From positions 1-64,000 of the forward strand of contig JASBSJ010000043.1 of NCBI GenBank assembly GCA_030148985.1: a stretch of 64,000 bases of DNA, given 5' to 3'. Source of the DNA: Sphingopyxis sp. Lineage in GTDB: Bacteria; Pseudomonadota; Alphaproteobacteria; Sphingomonadales; Sphingomonadaceae. Of the stretch, positions 42,420-52,019 are shown in pieces; positions within the stretch are counted from its first letter, which is position 1, and each line of letters starts with the position of its first letter. A program made the position numbers and the translations under genes. The notes beneath the pieces are model-generated. The model did no database searches. It was not told where the DNA came from and saw only the letters and a list, made by a program, of their open reading frames with translations.

Positions 42420-43436
42420 TCATTCTCCTTCAAGAGCGAGGGGGTCGGTGAGGTCGCGGACGGCGTAATCGCCCTGCACGTCGAGCCCGGCGACGCGCGC
42501 GATGGTCTCGACGCGGCGCGCAAGACCGCGTCCGGCAATGAAGACGATCATGTCGATTGCTTCGGCGATCAGGCGGCGCGGCACGGTGACGACGCTTTCC
42601 TGCACCAGCTGTTCGAGCCGGTAGAGCGCCGCGCTCGCGCTATTCGCGTGGACCGTCGCGATGCCGCCGGGGTGGCCGGTGTTCCAGGCCTTGAGCATGT
42701 CGAGCGCCTCGCGGCCGCGCACCTCGCCGACGATGATGCGATCGGGGCGAAGACGGAGCGTCGAGCGCACGAGATCGGCCATCGTCACCGCGCCCGCGCC
42801 GGTCGCGCCCACCGCGCGTGTCCGCAGTGCGACGACATCGCTTGCCGCGCATTGCAGCTCGCGCGTGTCCTCGATGATGATCACCCGCTCGTCGAGACCG
42901 GCCATTTCGGCGAGCAGCGCGTTGGCGAGCGTCGTCTTGCCCGACGACGTGCCGCCCGCGACGAGAATGTTCCGCCGCTCGACCACCGCCATCGACAGCA
43001 GCCGCGCCGTCTCGGCGGGCATGATGCCGTCCTTCACATAGTCGAGCAGCGTATAGATGCGCGCCGCGGGTTTGCGGATCGAGAAGCAGGGCGCGAGGCT
43101 GACCGGCGGCAACACGCCCTCGAACCGCTCGCCCGCCCCCTCGCCATGCGGCGGCAGTTCGGCCGAGATAATCGGCGCCGCGGCATGCGCCTCGGTTCGC
43201 GCATGGCTCGCGACGAGCCGGATGATGCGTTCGACCTGCGCCGGGTCGTAGCGCGTGCCGGTGTCGATGCGACCCTCGCCGAGGCGGTCGAGCCGCAGTA
43301 CGCCGTCGGGGTTCACCATGATTTCGATGACCGCGGGATCGGCCAGCGCCGCGGCGATGCCCGGCCCCATCGCGGTGCGCAGCATCGCCCGTCGGCGCCC
43401 GGACGAGAGCGTGGCTGGCGAAAGCGCGTCGTTCAT
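42420..43436 (-). CDS. trbB: Conjugal transfer ATPase TrbB (VirB11-like)
   Basis: A 338-residue VirB11/TrbB hexameric ATPase: an N-terminal domain with PAVIEIMVNPDGVLRLDRLGEG, Walker A VAGGTSSGKTTLANALL, the Asp box IIIEDTRELQC, and the His/Walker B region LRLRPDRIIVGEVRGREALDMLKAWNTGHPGGIATVHANSA. It acts at the cytoplasmic base of the transfer channel. It overlaps the CopG-like gene upstream by 4 nt. Confidence 0.95.
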   Translation of the reverse strand: MNDALSPATLSSGRRRAMLRTAMGPGIAAALADPAVIEIMVNPDGVLRLDRLGEGRIDTGTRYDPAQVERIIRLVASHARTEAHAAAPIISAELPPHGEGAGERFEGVLPPVSLAPCFSIRKPAARIYTLLDYVKDGIMPAETARLLSMAVVERRNILVAGGTSSGKTTLANALLAEMAGLDERVIIIEDTRELQCAASDVVALRTRAVGATGAGAVTMADLVRSTLRLRPDRIIVGEVRGREALDMLKAWNTGHPGGIATVHANSASAALYRLEQLVQESVVTVPRRLIAEAIDMIVFIAGRGLARRVETIARVAGLDVQGDYAVRDLTDPLALEGE

Positions 43437-43837
43437 GACGGCACCACGCTGCTGGTGTCGGGACCAAGCGTTCGCTTGCCGCCCGCGAGCTGGCGGCCGA
43501 GCTGCGCGATAAAGCGCTCGAAGCGCGCGTTGCCCACCGCGAGCGCGGCGGCGTCGGCCTCGGGCAGCGGCGCGGTGACGGTAAGCTGGTAGCGCACGAA
43601 CAGCGCGAGCGCCTCGAGCACCACCTCGATGTCGCGCCGCCCCGCCGCGACCTCGCGCGAGATGCGGTCGAGCCGCACCTTGAGGAGGTCGTCGACCTCC
43701 TTGCTCGCGCGCCGCGCCAGCCAGTCGCGCAAGGCCGCGTTGACGATGCGCGATTTGTTGCCGCCGCGCCGGATGACCAGCGCATCGAGCGCATCGCCGA
43801 GGTCGCGGTCGATATAGAGATTTTGCCGGATCTTCAT
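43433..43837 (-). CDS. CopG/ribbon-helix-helix protein of the trb operon
   Basis: A 134-residue protein beginning MKIRQNLYIDRDLGDALDALVIRRGGNKSRIVNAALRDWLARR, a ribbon-helix-helix (CopG/Arc-like) DNA-binding domain, with a helical C-terminus for oligomerisation. Genes of this type regularly lie between traG and trbB and probably autoregulate the transfer operon. It is separated from traG by 3 nt and overlaps trbB. Confidence 0.85.
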   Translation of the reverse strand: MKIRQNLYIDRDLGDALDALVIRRGGNKSRIVNAALRDWLARRASKEVDDLLKVRLDRISREVAAGRRDIEVVLEALALFVRYQLTVTAPLPEADAAALAVGNARFERFIAQLGRQLAGGKRTLGPDTSSVVPS

Positions 43838-43840
43838 CGC

Positions 43841-45856
43841 CTACAGCCCTGGCAAGAGATCTTGGGTTTGCGACTGGTTCAGCGCGTGGCCGCGCACCAG
43901 CGACGCGCGGACGCGGTCCATGACACGCTTGTCGGCGGCGGCGTCGGGATCGTCGCGTTCGAGATCGGGGAGCTCGAGCTGTTTCGCCGGCTCGGCTTTT
44001 ACCGCATGTTCGTCGAGCGCAGGATGACGCTGCTGCTGGAGGCCGCCGTCATCTTCCGCATCGGGCTCATTGCCGTGACCGAGACGATCGTCGGGCGCGC
44101 GAACCAGCCCGCTCCAATCGTCGGCGCGTGGCGCCGGGCGATCTTCATAGCCGCCATCCGAAAGCGCGGGCGGCGGCGCGAGGCGCGCGCGGAAATTGGC
44201 ATCGTCGTAATAGCGCAGCTTCTTCGCGCGGATCGGCGCGATACCTGATACCAGCACCAACTCGTCGTCGGGCGGCAGCTGCATGACCTCGCCCTGCGTC
44301 AGCAGTGGGCGGGCGGTCTCCTGGCGGCTGACCATGACGTGCGCGAGCCAGGGCGCGAGGCGATGACCGGCATAGTTGCGCATCGCGCGCTGCTCGGTGG
44401 CGACGCCGAGCGCATCGGAGACCCGGCGCGCCGTGCGCTCGTCGTTCGTGGCGAAGGCGACGCGGACGTGGCAGTTGTCGAGGATCGAATTGTGCTCGCC
44501 ATAGGCTTTCTCGACCTGGTTGAGACTTTGCGCGACGAGAAAGGCGCGCACGCCGTAGCCCGCCATGAAGGCGAGGCTCGTCTCGAAAAAGTCGAGGCGG
44601 CCGAGCGCGGGGAACTCGTCAAGCATCATCAGGAGCTGGTGGCGGCGCACCGCCGAGCGATGATCGTCGAGCTTCTCGGTGAGCCGGCGCCCGACCTGGT
44701 TGAGCAGGAGCCGCACCAGCGGCTTCGTCCGCGAAATGTCCGACGGCGGGATGACGAGATAGAGTGAAACGGGATGGTCGCCCTCGACGAGATCGGCGAT
44801 GCGCCAGTCGCAGCACGACGTGACCTCGGCGACGGTGGGGTCGCGATAGAGACCGAGGAACGACATCGCGGTGGACAACACCCCGCTGCGCTCGTTCTCC
44901 GACTTGTTCAGGAGTTCGCGCGCGGCCGAGGCGACGACGGGATGGACCCGCGGCGCCTCCGCTGTGCCGAGATGGTTGGTGGTCATCATCCGGCGGAGCG
45001 TGGTGACGAACGGGCGCTGCGGATCGGACAGGAAGGTCGCGACGCGCGCGAGGGTCTTTTCTTCCCCGGCGTAAAGGACGTGGAGGATCGCTCCGACGAG
45101 CAGCGAGTGCGACGTTTTCTCCCAGTGGTTCCGGCGTTCGAGCGCACCTTCGGGATCGACGAGGATGTCCGCGATGTTCTGGACGTCGCGCACCTCGTGC
45201 ATGCCGCGGCGTACCTCCAACAGGGGATTGTACCTGGCGGATGCCGGATCGGTGGGATTGAAGAGAAGCGCATGGGAGAAACGCGAACGCCACCCCGCCG
45301 TGAGCTGCCAGTTCTCGCCCTTGATGTCGTGGACGATCGCCGAACCGGTCCAGCTCAGCAAGGTCGGGATGACGAGCCCGACCCCCTTGCCCGAGCGGGT
45401 CGGCGCGAACGTCATGACATGTTCGGGGCCATCGTGGCGGAGGTAGCGGCCATGCTTGCGTCCAAGGAATATGCCCGCGTCGCCGAAAAGGCCGTTCCGC
45501 TCGATCTCGCGAACGGTTGCCCACCGCGCCGAACCATAGGTCGTGACATGGCGCGACTGCCGGGCGCGCCACAGCGACCCCGCGATGGCCGCTGCGCAGC
45601 CGAGAAAACCGCTGCTGCCTGCGAGCATCCCCGCCCGGTCGAATATTTCGGGCGCATAGGCCTCATAGTGGTACCACCATGGGAAGATCGCCCACGGGCG
45701 ATAGACCGGCGTATCGCCCGCCATGAACCAGGCGGGCCCGAGCTGCGCTTGATAGCCAAGCTGCGCGGCACACCACTGCGTCGATGCCCATACCCCCGCG
45801 AATACGATCGCGAAGACAATGAGGATCTGTCCGACAAGAAGCTTCGTGGGGGTCAA
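43841..45856 (-). CDS. traG: Type IV coupling protein TraG (VirD4-like)
   Basis: A coupling protein of about 671 residues. Two N-terminal membrane helices (LLVGQILIVFAIVFAGVWASTQW and GSSGFLGCAAAIAGSLW) precede YGSARWATVREIERNGLFG, Walker A FAPTRSGKGVGLVIPTLLSW and Walker B HQLLMMLDEFPALGRLDFFE. It brings the relaxase-DNA complex to the secretion channel. The TTG start at 45856 (GGGAGA upstream; family N-terminus TPTKLLVGQ) is preferred over a GTG at 45922. First gene of the traG-trb operon. Confidence 0.93.
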   Translation of the reverse strand: MTPTKLLVGQILIVFAIVFAGVWASTQWCAAQLGYQAQLGPAWFMAGDTPVYRPWAIFPWWYHYEAYAPEIFDRAGMLAGSSGFLGCAAAIAGSLWRARQSRHVTTYGSARWATVREIERNGLFGDAGIFLGRKHGRYLRHDGPEHVMTFAPTRSGKGVGLVIPTLLSWTGSAIVHDIKGENWQLTAGWRSRFSHALLFNPTDPASARYNPLLEVRRGMHEVRDVQNIADILVDPEGALERRNHWEKTSHSLLVGAILHVLYAGEEKTLARVATFLSDPQRPFVTTLRRMMTTNHLGTAEAPRVHPVVASAARELLNKSENERSGVLSTAMSFLGLYRDPTVAEVTSCCDWRIADLVEGDHPVSLYLVIPPSDISRTKPLVRLLLNQVGRRLTEKLDDHRSAVRRHQLLMMLDEFPALGRLDFFETSLAFMAGYGVRAFLVAQSLNQVEKAYGEHNSILDNCHVRVAFATNDERTARRVSDALGVATEQRAMRNYAGHRLAPWLAHVMVSRQETARPLLTQGEVMQLPPDDELVLVSGIAPIRAKKLRYYDDANFRARLAPPPALSDGGYEDRPAPRADDWSGLVRAPDDRLGHGNEPDAEDDGGLQQQRHPALDEHAVKAEPAKQLELPDLERDDPDAAADKRVMDRVRASLVRGHALNQSQTQDLLPGL

Positions 45857-46640
45857 GACATTCTCCCGGCGAGGCAAAGGGTCGCCTCGACGCCCCAAGT
45901 TCGGCCGGAAAGAGAAAATCACATATGACGGTCACGACGCGCGACGACGCGAGTTGGCGCAAGCCGCGCATCTCGAGCATCAGATCAATCGGGGCGCGCC
46001 ACAGGTCGGTTTATCGAGGCGCAATAGGCTCGACCCGGGTCGCCGTCTGTTTTTGCGTCCGATTTCGGAAGTCTTAGCGGTCAAGTTCCGGTCCCCAAAA
46101 GCTGCCTTTGGCGAACGGCATCTTCTGCGCGAGGCAATCAAGCGCGTCGCCTCATGGGTCTGCGAGGGATCGCGAAAAAATCGAGGCCGCCGTCGCACGC
46201 CATGTGATAGGCCTCGGCGGGGGTGCCGATCCCATGGCTGCACGATGTGTGCGCGTGGAGATTGCCGAAACGGATATCAGCCAGCTAGGCCGGGGCGGAA
46301 ACCCGGCTGAACCCTGCCGAGACGATAGCTGCCGCGAAAATATGTCGCATCGAGGTCATCCCCCTTTGGCAGCCGCTATCATCATTCGTCGGTGAGGGTC
46401 GAAAAAAGATTGATCCAAATTGGGGAGGGCGAGGGCGCGGTGCGTGTGCCCGCGCGTTCCGGACCGCTGCCTTACCGCCGATCCCCTGTCATGCGCCGAA
46501 GCGTGAGCGTGACGGCCGTGTCGTGGGCGCCATGGACGTTTTGCCGCAAGCAAAAAAACGCGCAAGGGACCGGCCGTTCCATTCGCGTTCATCTTGTGTC
46601 AGGCAATTATTCCGGATGAGACGTAGGCGGGGGCGTGGTC
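45857..46640. other. 784-bp region upstream of traG, mostly remnant
   Basis: No intact gene is visible. It contains the decayed start of a PHP/DUF3604-type gene (own entry) and the promoter region of the traG-trb operon, which I cannot pinpoint. Overlapping short open frames on both strands lack ribosome binding sites or domain matches. Confidence 0.55.
46150..46350 (-). pseudogene. DUF3604 (PHP-like) protein, 5' fragment
   Basis: From the ATG at 46350 the frame reads MRHIFAAAIVSAGFSRVSAPA, a TAG stop, then LADIRFGNLHAHTSCSHGIG and TPAEAYHMACDGGLDFFAIP. The FGNLHAHTSxSDGxGTPxEAYxxA...LDFxAITEHN pattern is the conserved N-terminus of DUF3604 proteins. A further frame shift is suggested because HEATRLIA, expected after AITEHN, appears in another frame about 46150-46180. 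In-frame stop plus frameshift and no C-terminal part: a broken gene. Confidence 0.65.
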
Positions 46641-47549
46641 ATGAATTGCGGAAAATTGCTCGGTCGGCGAAAGCTCCTCTGGATGGTCGCGCTCGCGGCA
46701 GCTTCGCCGATATTGGCCGGTCCGCTTGTGCCGGCAAGCGCCCAACAGGCATCTGCTAAGGCAACGCCGCTCGAATGGTCCAATTTATCCGCGCTGGTGG
46801 GCCGCTATCCTGGCAGCTATTCCAGCGCCAATATCGATCTCTTCGACAAAGGTGCCATTGCCGAGGCGCTGATAGGCGTGCTGGGCGCGAAGATGGCAGT
46901 GCTCGAGGCGAACCTGGCCACGGTCGGCCCGCTCGAACGCCATGGGAACCTCTATTATATTTCGGGGAACGCGCCGCATCGCGGCGGCGAGGACCAGGCC
47001 TATGTGCTGATCGACCCGGCCAGGCGCGTGGTCCAGGTCGGGCTTTGGGAAAAGGGCAAGCTCACGGTCTATGCGCCCGCTGGCGGCCGATTGCCCGAAC
47101 CGCCGGCGATCCGCACGATGCTGGCGAACAGCCCGGGCGAGGGCGCCAATGCGGCGCCGGGTACGCCATGGGAATTATTGCCGGTCGATGGTCGTGCACC
47201 GGTGGCCTATGTGGAAGCCGCGGCATCCCCAAGCATCAAGTCGTTCACGGTCTATTGTGAAAAGGGCCGTCCCTATATCGCGATGTTGCTCGTCAAGCCG
47301 CGCGCGGCCCCGCACATCACGCTGACCTGGAATTTTGCGGGACGGATTGTCAACATTCCGGTTCAGCGCGCCAATAATGCGGGCACCTATTGGGTCGGCG
47401 GCATTGCCGGGACGCCTTTGATGCAGCACCTCATGGTGCAAAAGGACATGGCCTATTTACGTCTCGACGGCCGCCTAGAAGGCGAGGCATCACTTGCTAA
47501 CGCCCCCGCCGTACTCCGCCAAGCCATGCGCCACTGTGTCAGGCTTTAA
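46641..47549 (+). CDS. Secreted protein of unknown function
   Basis: A 302-residue protein with a signal peptide (KLLGRRKLLWMVALAAASPILAGPLVPASAQQ). The mature part begins WSNLSALVGRYPGSYSSANIDLFDKGAIAEALIGVLGAKMAVLEANL and has LYYISGNAPHRGGEDQAYVLIDPARRVVQVGLWEKGKLTVYAPAG; the C-terminal half has FTVYCEKGRPYIAMLLVKPRAAPHITLTWNFAGR and closes DGRLEGEASLANAPAVLRQAMRHCVRL. Two domains seem likely. No specific family is recognised with confidence. It is a single gene within the conjugative element, between traG and groEL. Confidence 0.7.
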   Translation: MNCGKLLGRRKLLWMVALAAASPILAGPLVPASAQQASAKATPLEWSNLSALVGRYPGSYSSANIDLFDKGAIAEALIGVLGAKMAVLEANLATVGPLERHGNLYYISGNAPHRGGEDQAYVLIDPARRVVQVGLWEKGKLTVYAPAGGRLPEPPAIRTMLANSPGEGANAAPGTPWELLPVDGRAPVAYVEAAASPSIKSFTVYCEKGRPYIAMLLVKPRAAPHITLTWNFAGRIVNIPVQRANNAGTYWVGGIAGTPLMQHLMVQKDMAYLRLDGRLEGEASLANAPAVLRQAMRHCVRL

Positions 47550-48134
47550 AACCGGCGTCGGCTTGCCCGCCTGACAAAGTGCGGACGCCCAGCAAATGCT
47601 ACCCTCGGAAACGAAGATCGAGGTCGCCCGGCTGCCTTTCAGCCCACGATCGAACGCGACCTCCAATTTAAACACTCGTGCTCGGCTTGAACTGACGAGA
47701 TGGGGTGGACGGCCCCTGCACCGAGGCAAGTGTGCAATGATGCGGCTGTGGATCGCATATCTAGGACGACGCCCTATTGAAAGGACGAGAACATTGCCAA
47801 AGCAGTTGCTGCGTTTTCGATATTGGATCGGCGCCAGCGCTTACCGCCGCACTGGCAGCAATGTCTCCGGTTCACAATTTCGCGCCAAAACCTGCCTGAC
47901 CTTAAACGGCCACAATGACACGAACCCTTGCGCCCCAGATCCGCAAGGACGGCGTCCCGGAATTGTATCTCCTGTTCGTTGCCGCGATCGCGTGCCCAAC
48001 GAGCCTGCCGCGCGACGCGAAGCGTGGCTTCCTTGCCGTGCCGCGATTCCATCTGCGCCGAAGAGACCCTAACGCTCTGACCAGAATAAAGCATTGCCGA
48101 TCTCCGCTATTTTCCTGCCGGTCATCGCCAGGAT
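47550..48134. other. 585-bp gap without recognisable gene
   Basis: Open frames exist on both strands, including about 158 codons on the plus strand from 47596, but none has a convincing ribosome binding site, domain or codon pattern. Base composition is more AT-rich than the flanks. No repeats of note were seen apart from the groEL terminator at its right edge. Confidence 0.5.
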
Positions 48135-48160
48135 GGGGGCGGCGGAGCCCCGCCGCCCCC
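48135..48160 (-). terminator. Hairpin terminator after groEL
   Basis: Eleven-bp arms GGGGGCGGCGG (48135-48145) and CCGCCGCCCCC (48150-48160) with a 4-nt loop, starting 8 bp beyond the groEL stop. The stem is very stable but no long T run follows in the groEL direction. Confidence 0.6.
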
Positions 48161-48167
48161 TTTGTCG

Positions 48168-49814
<1,647 letters not shown>

Positions 49815-49838
49815 TCAGGTTGCTGGAACGGTGCGGCG

Positions 49839-50153
49839 TCAGGCCGCTTTCTTGAGTGCCTCGGCTTGCTCGATCACACCGAGAATGTCGCTCTCCTTCA
49901 TGATGAGCAGCTCCTCGCCATCGATGCGGACCTCGGTTCCCGACCATTTGCCGAACAGGATGCGCTCGCCGGCCTTGACGTCGAGCGCGGTGACCGTGCC
50001 GTCCTCGGCGCGGGCGCCCGGGCCGACGGCGACGACTTCGCCTTCCTGCGGCTTTTCCTTGGCGGTGTCGGGGATGATGATGCCGCCCGAGGTCTTCTCC
50101 TCGGCTTCGATGCGGCGGACGACCACACGGTCGTGCAAGGGACGGAAATGCAT
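49839..50153 (-). CDS. groES: Co-chaperonin GroES
   Basis: A 104-residue co-chaperonin: [46 protein letters not shown], mobile-loop [11 protein letters not shown], then [35 protein letters not shown]. It caps GroEL. The ATG at 50153 has GGAGGT upstream. groEL follows after about 50 bp in the same transcript, which is driven by a heat-shock-type promoter. Confidence 0.95.
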   Translation of the reverse strand: MHFRPLHDRVVVRRIEAEEKTSGGIIIPDTAKEKPQEGEVVAVGPGARAEDGTVTALDVKAGERILFGKWSGTEVRIDGEELLIMKESDILGVIEQAEALKKAA

Positions 50154-50188
50154 GCATAACCTCCATGTTGCATAACGATATGATACGA

Positions 50189-50214
50189 GCCGCCCGCCTC
50201 CCGGACAGGCGGCG
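50189..50214 (-). promoter_or_regulatory. Stem in groES 5' untranslated region shared with hsp20
   Basis: CCGCCT (50194-50199) and AGGCGG (50207-50212) form the core of a stem near the start of the predicted groES leader. Nearly the same sequence (CCCGCCTC, GGACAGGCGGCG) occurs at 51972-51992 before an hsp20 gene. Role unknown: an RNA thermometer-like or transcript-stability element is possible, or a REP-like repeat. Confidence 0.4.
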
Positions 50215-50220
50215 TGGATG

Positions 50221-50249
50221 AGCTAGGAAAGCGAATTTTTCGGTTCAAG
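50221..50249 (-). promoter_or_regulatory. RpoH-type promoter of groES-groEL
   Basis: On the minus strand, a CTTGAA -35 (50249-50244) is followed 15 bp later by TCCTAGCT, close to the alphaproteobacterial sigma-32 -10 (CCCTATnT-like). It lies 68-96 bp before groES. A similar arrangement precedes the hsp20 genes. Confidence 0.6.
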
Positions 50250-50267
50250 AGGGCGGCGAAAATTTTT

Positions 50268-50294
50268 TCGGCACTCTATACTGTGAAGTGCCAG
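50268..50294. promoter_or_regulatory. CIRCE-like inverted repeat
   Basis: TCGGCACTC, a 9-nt spacer, then AAGTGCCAG: 13 of 18 arm positions match the CIRCE consensus TTAGCACTC-N9-GAGTGCTAA. It overlaps a plus-strand TATACT that could be the -10 of the 50415 gene and lies just upstream of the groES promoter. HrcA binding is possible but the match is degenerate. Confidence 0.4.
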
Positions 50295-50414
50295 AGGAAG
50301 ACGCTTTCGGCTATGGCGAGACCTCTTGACGCGACTCGTTTCCGTTCCAAAATGGCGATGCGGCGGATCGCCGCATGCGATGAAAAAGGAGCGACTCAGG
50401 AAGGAGGCACGATC

Positions 50415-50651
50415 ATGTCGCAGCCATTTTCCCGTTTTCTTCATCCCTTCGAAATTGCGCGCCACCCAAGCCTCGAACCCGAGGTCAAGCGCGCCTTGCT
50501 GGCAAGATGGGCTTCGGACCGCGCCGCAGTTCGGGACAAGCCCGCCCTCCGCAAGCTGCCTGGCGCGAAACGTGCCGTCCCGGTCGACGATGTACTGGCG
50601 GCGCTGCGGACGCTCGATCGGGGCGGCGGGGAGCACCGGGCCGCCTTATGA
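50415..50651 (+). CDS. Small conserved protein divergent from groES
   Basis: A 78-residue protein: FSRFLHPFEIARHPSLEPEVKRALLARWASDRAAVRDKPALRKLPGAKRAVPVDDVLAALRTLD. It resembles short alphaproteobacterial proteins with the HP..V...P.L...EKR.ILASWASDA pattern, of unknown function. AAGGAGG lies 5 nt before the ATG. The next gene, usg-like, overlaps its stop (ATGA), so the pair is coupled and divergent from groESL. Confidence 0.75.
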   Translation: MSQPFSRFLHPFEIARHPSLEPEVKRALLARWASDRAAVRDKPALRKLPGAKRAVPVDDVLAALRTLDRGGGEHRAAL

Positions 50652-50917
50652 GCGATCCTGCGCTGGCCCGGCAGTTGCAGGGCTATGGCCTGACCACGGC
50701 CGAGATCCATTATTACCGGCCCGATCATCCGTCGCTGCTGCAACTGTTCGTCTGGCAGGAATATGATCTCGCGCCCGACTTCCCGGTGCTGTTCGACTTC
50801 CTCGATTATTGGCGGCGCGAGGTCGAGGCCGCGCTCCACTCGGTGCGGATCGCGCACGAGCGGCTGATCCGTCCCGCGGAATGGCGCGCGGTGGACGGAG
50901 TCATCTCGATCCAGTGA
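50648..50917 (+). CDS. Usg family protein
   Basis: An 89-residue protein matching the Usg family: LQGYGLTTAEIHYYRPDHPSLLQLFVWQEYDLAPDFPVLFDFLDYWRREVEAALHSVRIAHERLIRPAEWR. Usg was named from a gene near the tryptophan operon in alphaproteobacteria and has no established function. It is translationally coupled to the preceding small gene. Its presence in a heat-shock cargo block is unusual because usg is normally chromosomal. Confidence 0.85.
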   Translation: MSDPALARQLQGYGLTTAEIHYYRPDHPSLLQLFVWQEYDLAPDFPVLFDFLDYWRREVEAALHSVRIAHERLIRPAEWRAVDGVISIQ

Positions 50918-50919
50918 GC

Positions 50920-50953
50920 GGCACGCGGCGCGTTACGAGACGCGCCGCGTGCC
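50920..50953. terminator. Bidirectional terminator hairpin between convergent genes
   Basis: Perfect 13-bp arms GGCACGCGGCGCG (50920-50932) and CGCGCCGCGTGCC (50941-50953) with an 8-nt loop. It lies between the usg-like stop and the NDUFS4-like stop, serving both strands; no T tract. Confidence 0.65.
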
Positions 50954-51343
50954 GGTGTCATTTTCTGCCGCGCATTGTTCCAGGACCGGATATCGCCCGC
51001 AGCAAAGCGCATGCGGTCCGCTCGGCCAACAGCATAGCGGCGTGGTCGCGACCGGCGGGAGCATCGGTACGCGCGGCGGCCCGGGTGGTGCAAAGCGGCA
51101 CTCGAAAGATATTCCGGCCCGCCGGCAATAGGCTTCCGCGACCTCCCGGTTGGCGAAACGCAATTCGATCGTGCCCAGCGGATCACCGCCACCGGTCCAG
51201 CCGGTCAGCGGATCGGCAGACGGTCCCCATCGCGGGGCAAAGCGCACGCGCCAGCGGTCGCGATGCGCGCGGCCCGATGTGACCGGGCTCGGGGGAACGG
51301 GTTCCACGATCGCAACCGCACCATCGGGCACGGCGCCGAACAT
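50933..51343 (-). CDS. NDUFS4-like (complex I accessory subunit) protein
   Basis: A 136-residue protein whose centre matches the ETC complex I NDUFS4/18-kDa domain: WRVRFAPRWGPSADPLTGWTGGGDPLGTIELRFANREVAEAYCRRAGISFECR (consensus W.l.F...... dPLMGWtsS.D.......F.s.e.A..yae..Gi.y). No other complex I gene is near. The start at 51343 has AGGGCGG upstream; an ATG at 51424 overlapping the hsp20 end is an alternative. Context: downstream of an hsp20 gene in the stress-protein block. Confidence 0.75.
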   Translation of the reverse strand: MFGAVPDGAVAIVEPVPPSPVTSGRAHRDRWRVRFAPRWGPSADPLTGWTGGGDPLGTIELRFANREVAEAYCRRAGISFECRFAPPGPPRVPMLPPVATTPLCCWPSGPHALCCGRYPVLEQCAAENDTGTRRVS

Positions 51344-51407
51344 TGCACACCGCCCTGCATGGTTGTCGTTGGCAACCGGCCCGGGATGGACATCCCGGGC
51401 CGCGCCG

Positions 51408-51929
51408 TCAGGCCGACTTGCCATTGATCGGGATGCGGCGCACATTCTGCTTCGCCGCCTCCGTCTTGGGAAGCGTGACGGTGAGCACGCCATTCCTGAA
51501 CGTGGCGTCCGCCTGCTCGCGATCGACGCTCAGCGGCAGGCCGATGCGCCGTTCGAAGCGGCCGTAGCTGCGCTCCGAATAGCCGCGATCCTTGTCCTCG
51601 ATTTCGGCGCGCTTCTCGCCGCTCAGAATCAGCACGCCTTCCTCGACGCTGATCTCGACGTCCTTTTCATCGAGACCGGGCAGTTCGGCGGTGACGCGGA
51701 TCTCCTTGTCGGTCTCGCTGAGCTCGACGTGCGGCCAGCCGCCGTCGCGACCGAAGCCGCCGAAGGCTGGACCTTCGAAGCCGCGAAAGACATCATCGAA
51801 CAGCCGGTTCACCTCGCGGTGAAGCGACAGCAGCGGATGCGTGTCATAGCCCCGGTCGCGTTCGGGGCTGACCGGATGGGGGAGCCGGTTTTCCTGCCGA
51901 CTCCAGGGAATGAGATCACGAAGTGCCAT
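51408..51929 (-). CDS. Small heat-shock protein Hsp20 (first)
   Basis: A 173-residue alpha-crystallin-type chaperone. N-terminal arm MALRDLIPWSRQENRL and HPLLSLHREVNRLFDDVFRGFEG; alpha-crystallin domain (about 70-160) with PHVELSETDKEIRVTAELPGLDEKDVEISVEEGVLILSGEK, RSYGRFERRIGLPLSVD and the A-x-x-x-n-G-V-L-T-V motif (ATFRNGVLTVTLPK). It is an ATP-independent holdase. The start at 51929 has AAAGGAG upstream. It follows the second hsp20 gene by about 90 bp; the leader contains the stem also found before groES. Confidence 0.93.
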   Translation of the reverse strand: MALRDLIPWSRQENRLPHPVSPERDRGYDTHPLLSLHREVNRLFDDVFRGFEGPAFGGFGRDGGWPHVELSETDKEIRVTAELPGLDEKDVEISVEEGVLILSGEKRAEIEDKDRGYSERSYGRFERRIGLPLSVDREQADATFRNGVLTVTLPKTEAAKQNVRRIPINGKSA

Positions 51930-51971
51930 GATAGTCATCTCCTTTCTGGCTGGAATGGGCGTGGCCGACCG

Positions 51972-51992
51972 GCCCGCCTCGGACAGGCGGCG
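51972..51992 (-). promoter_or_regulatory. Stem before hsp20, matching groES leader stem
   Basis: CCGCCT (51974-51979) and AGGCGG (51985-51990) lie in the spacer between the two hsp20 genes. The surrounding sequence nearly repeats the groES leader element at 50189-50214. Confidence 0.4.
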
Positions 51993-52019
51993 CCGGAGGG
52001 CCGTTCCTTTGTGGCGGGA

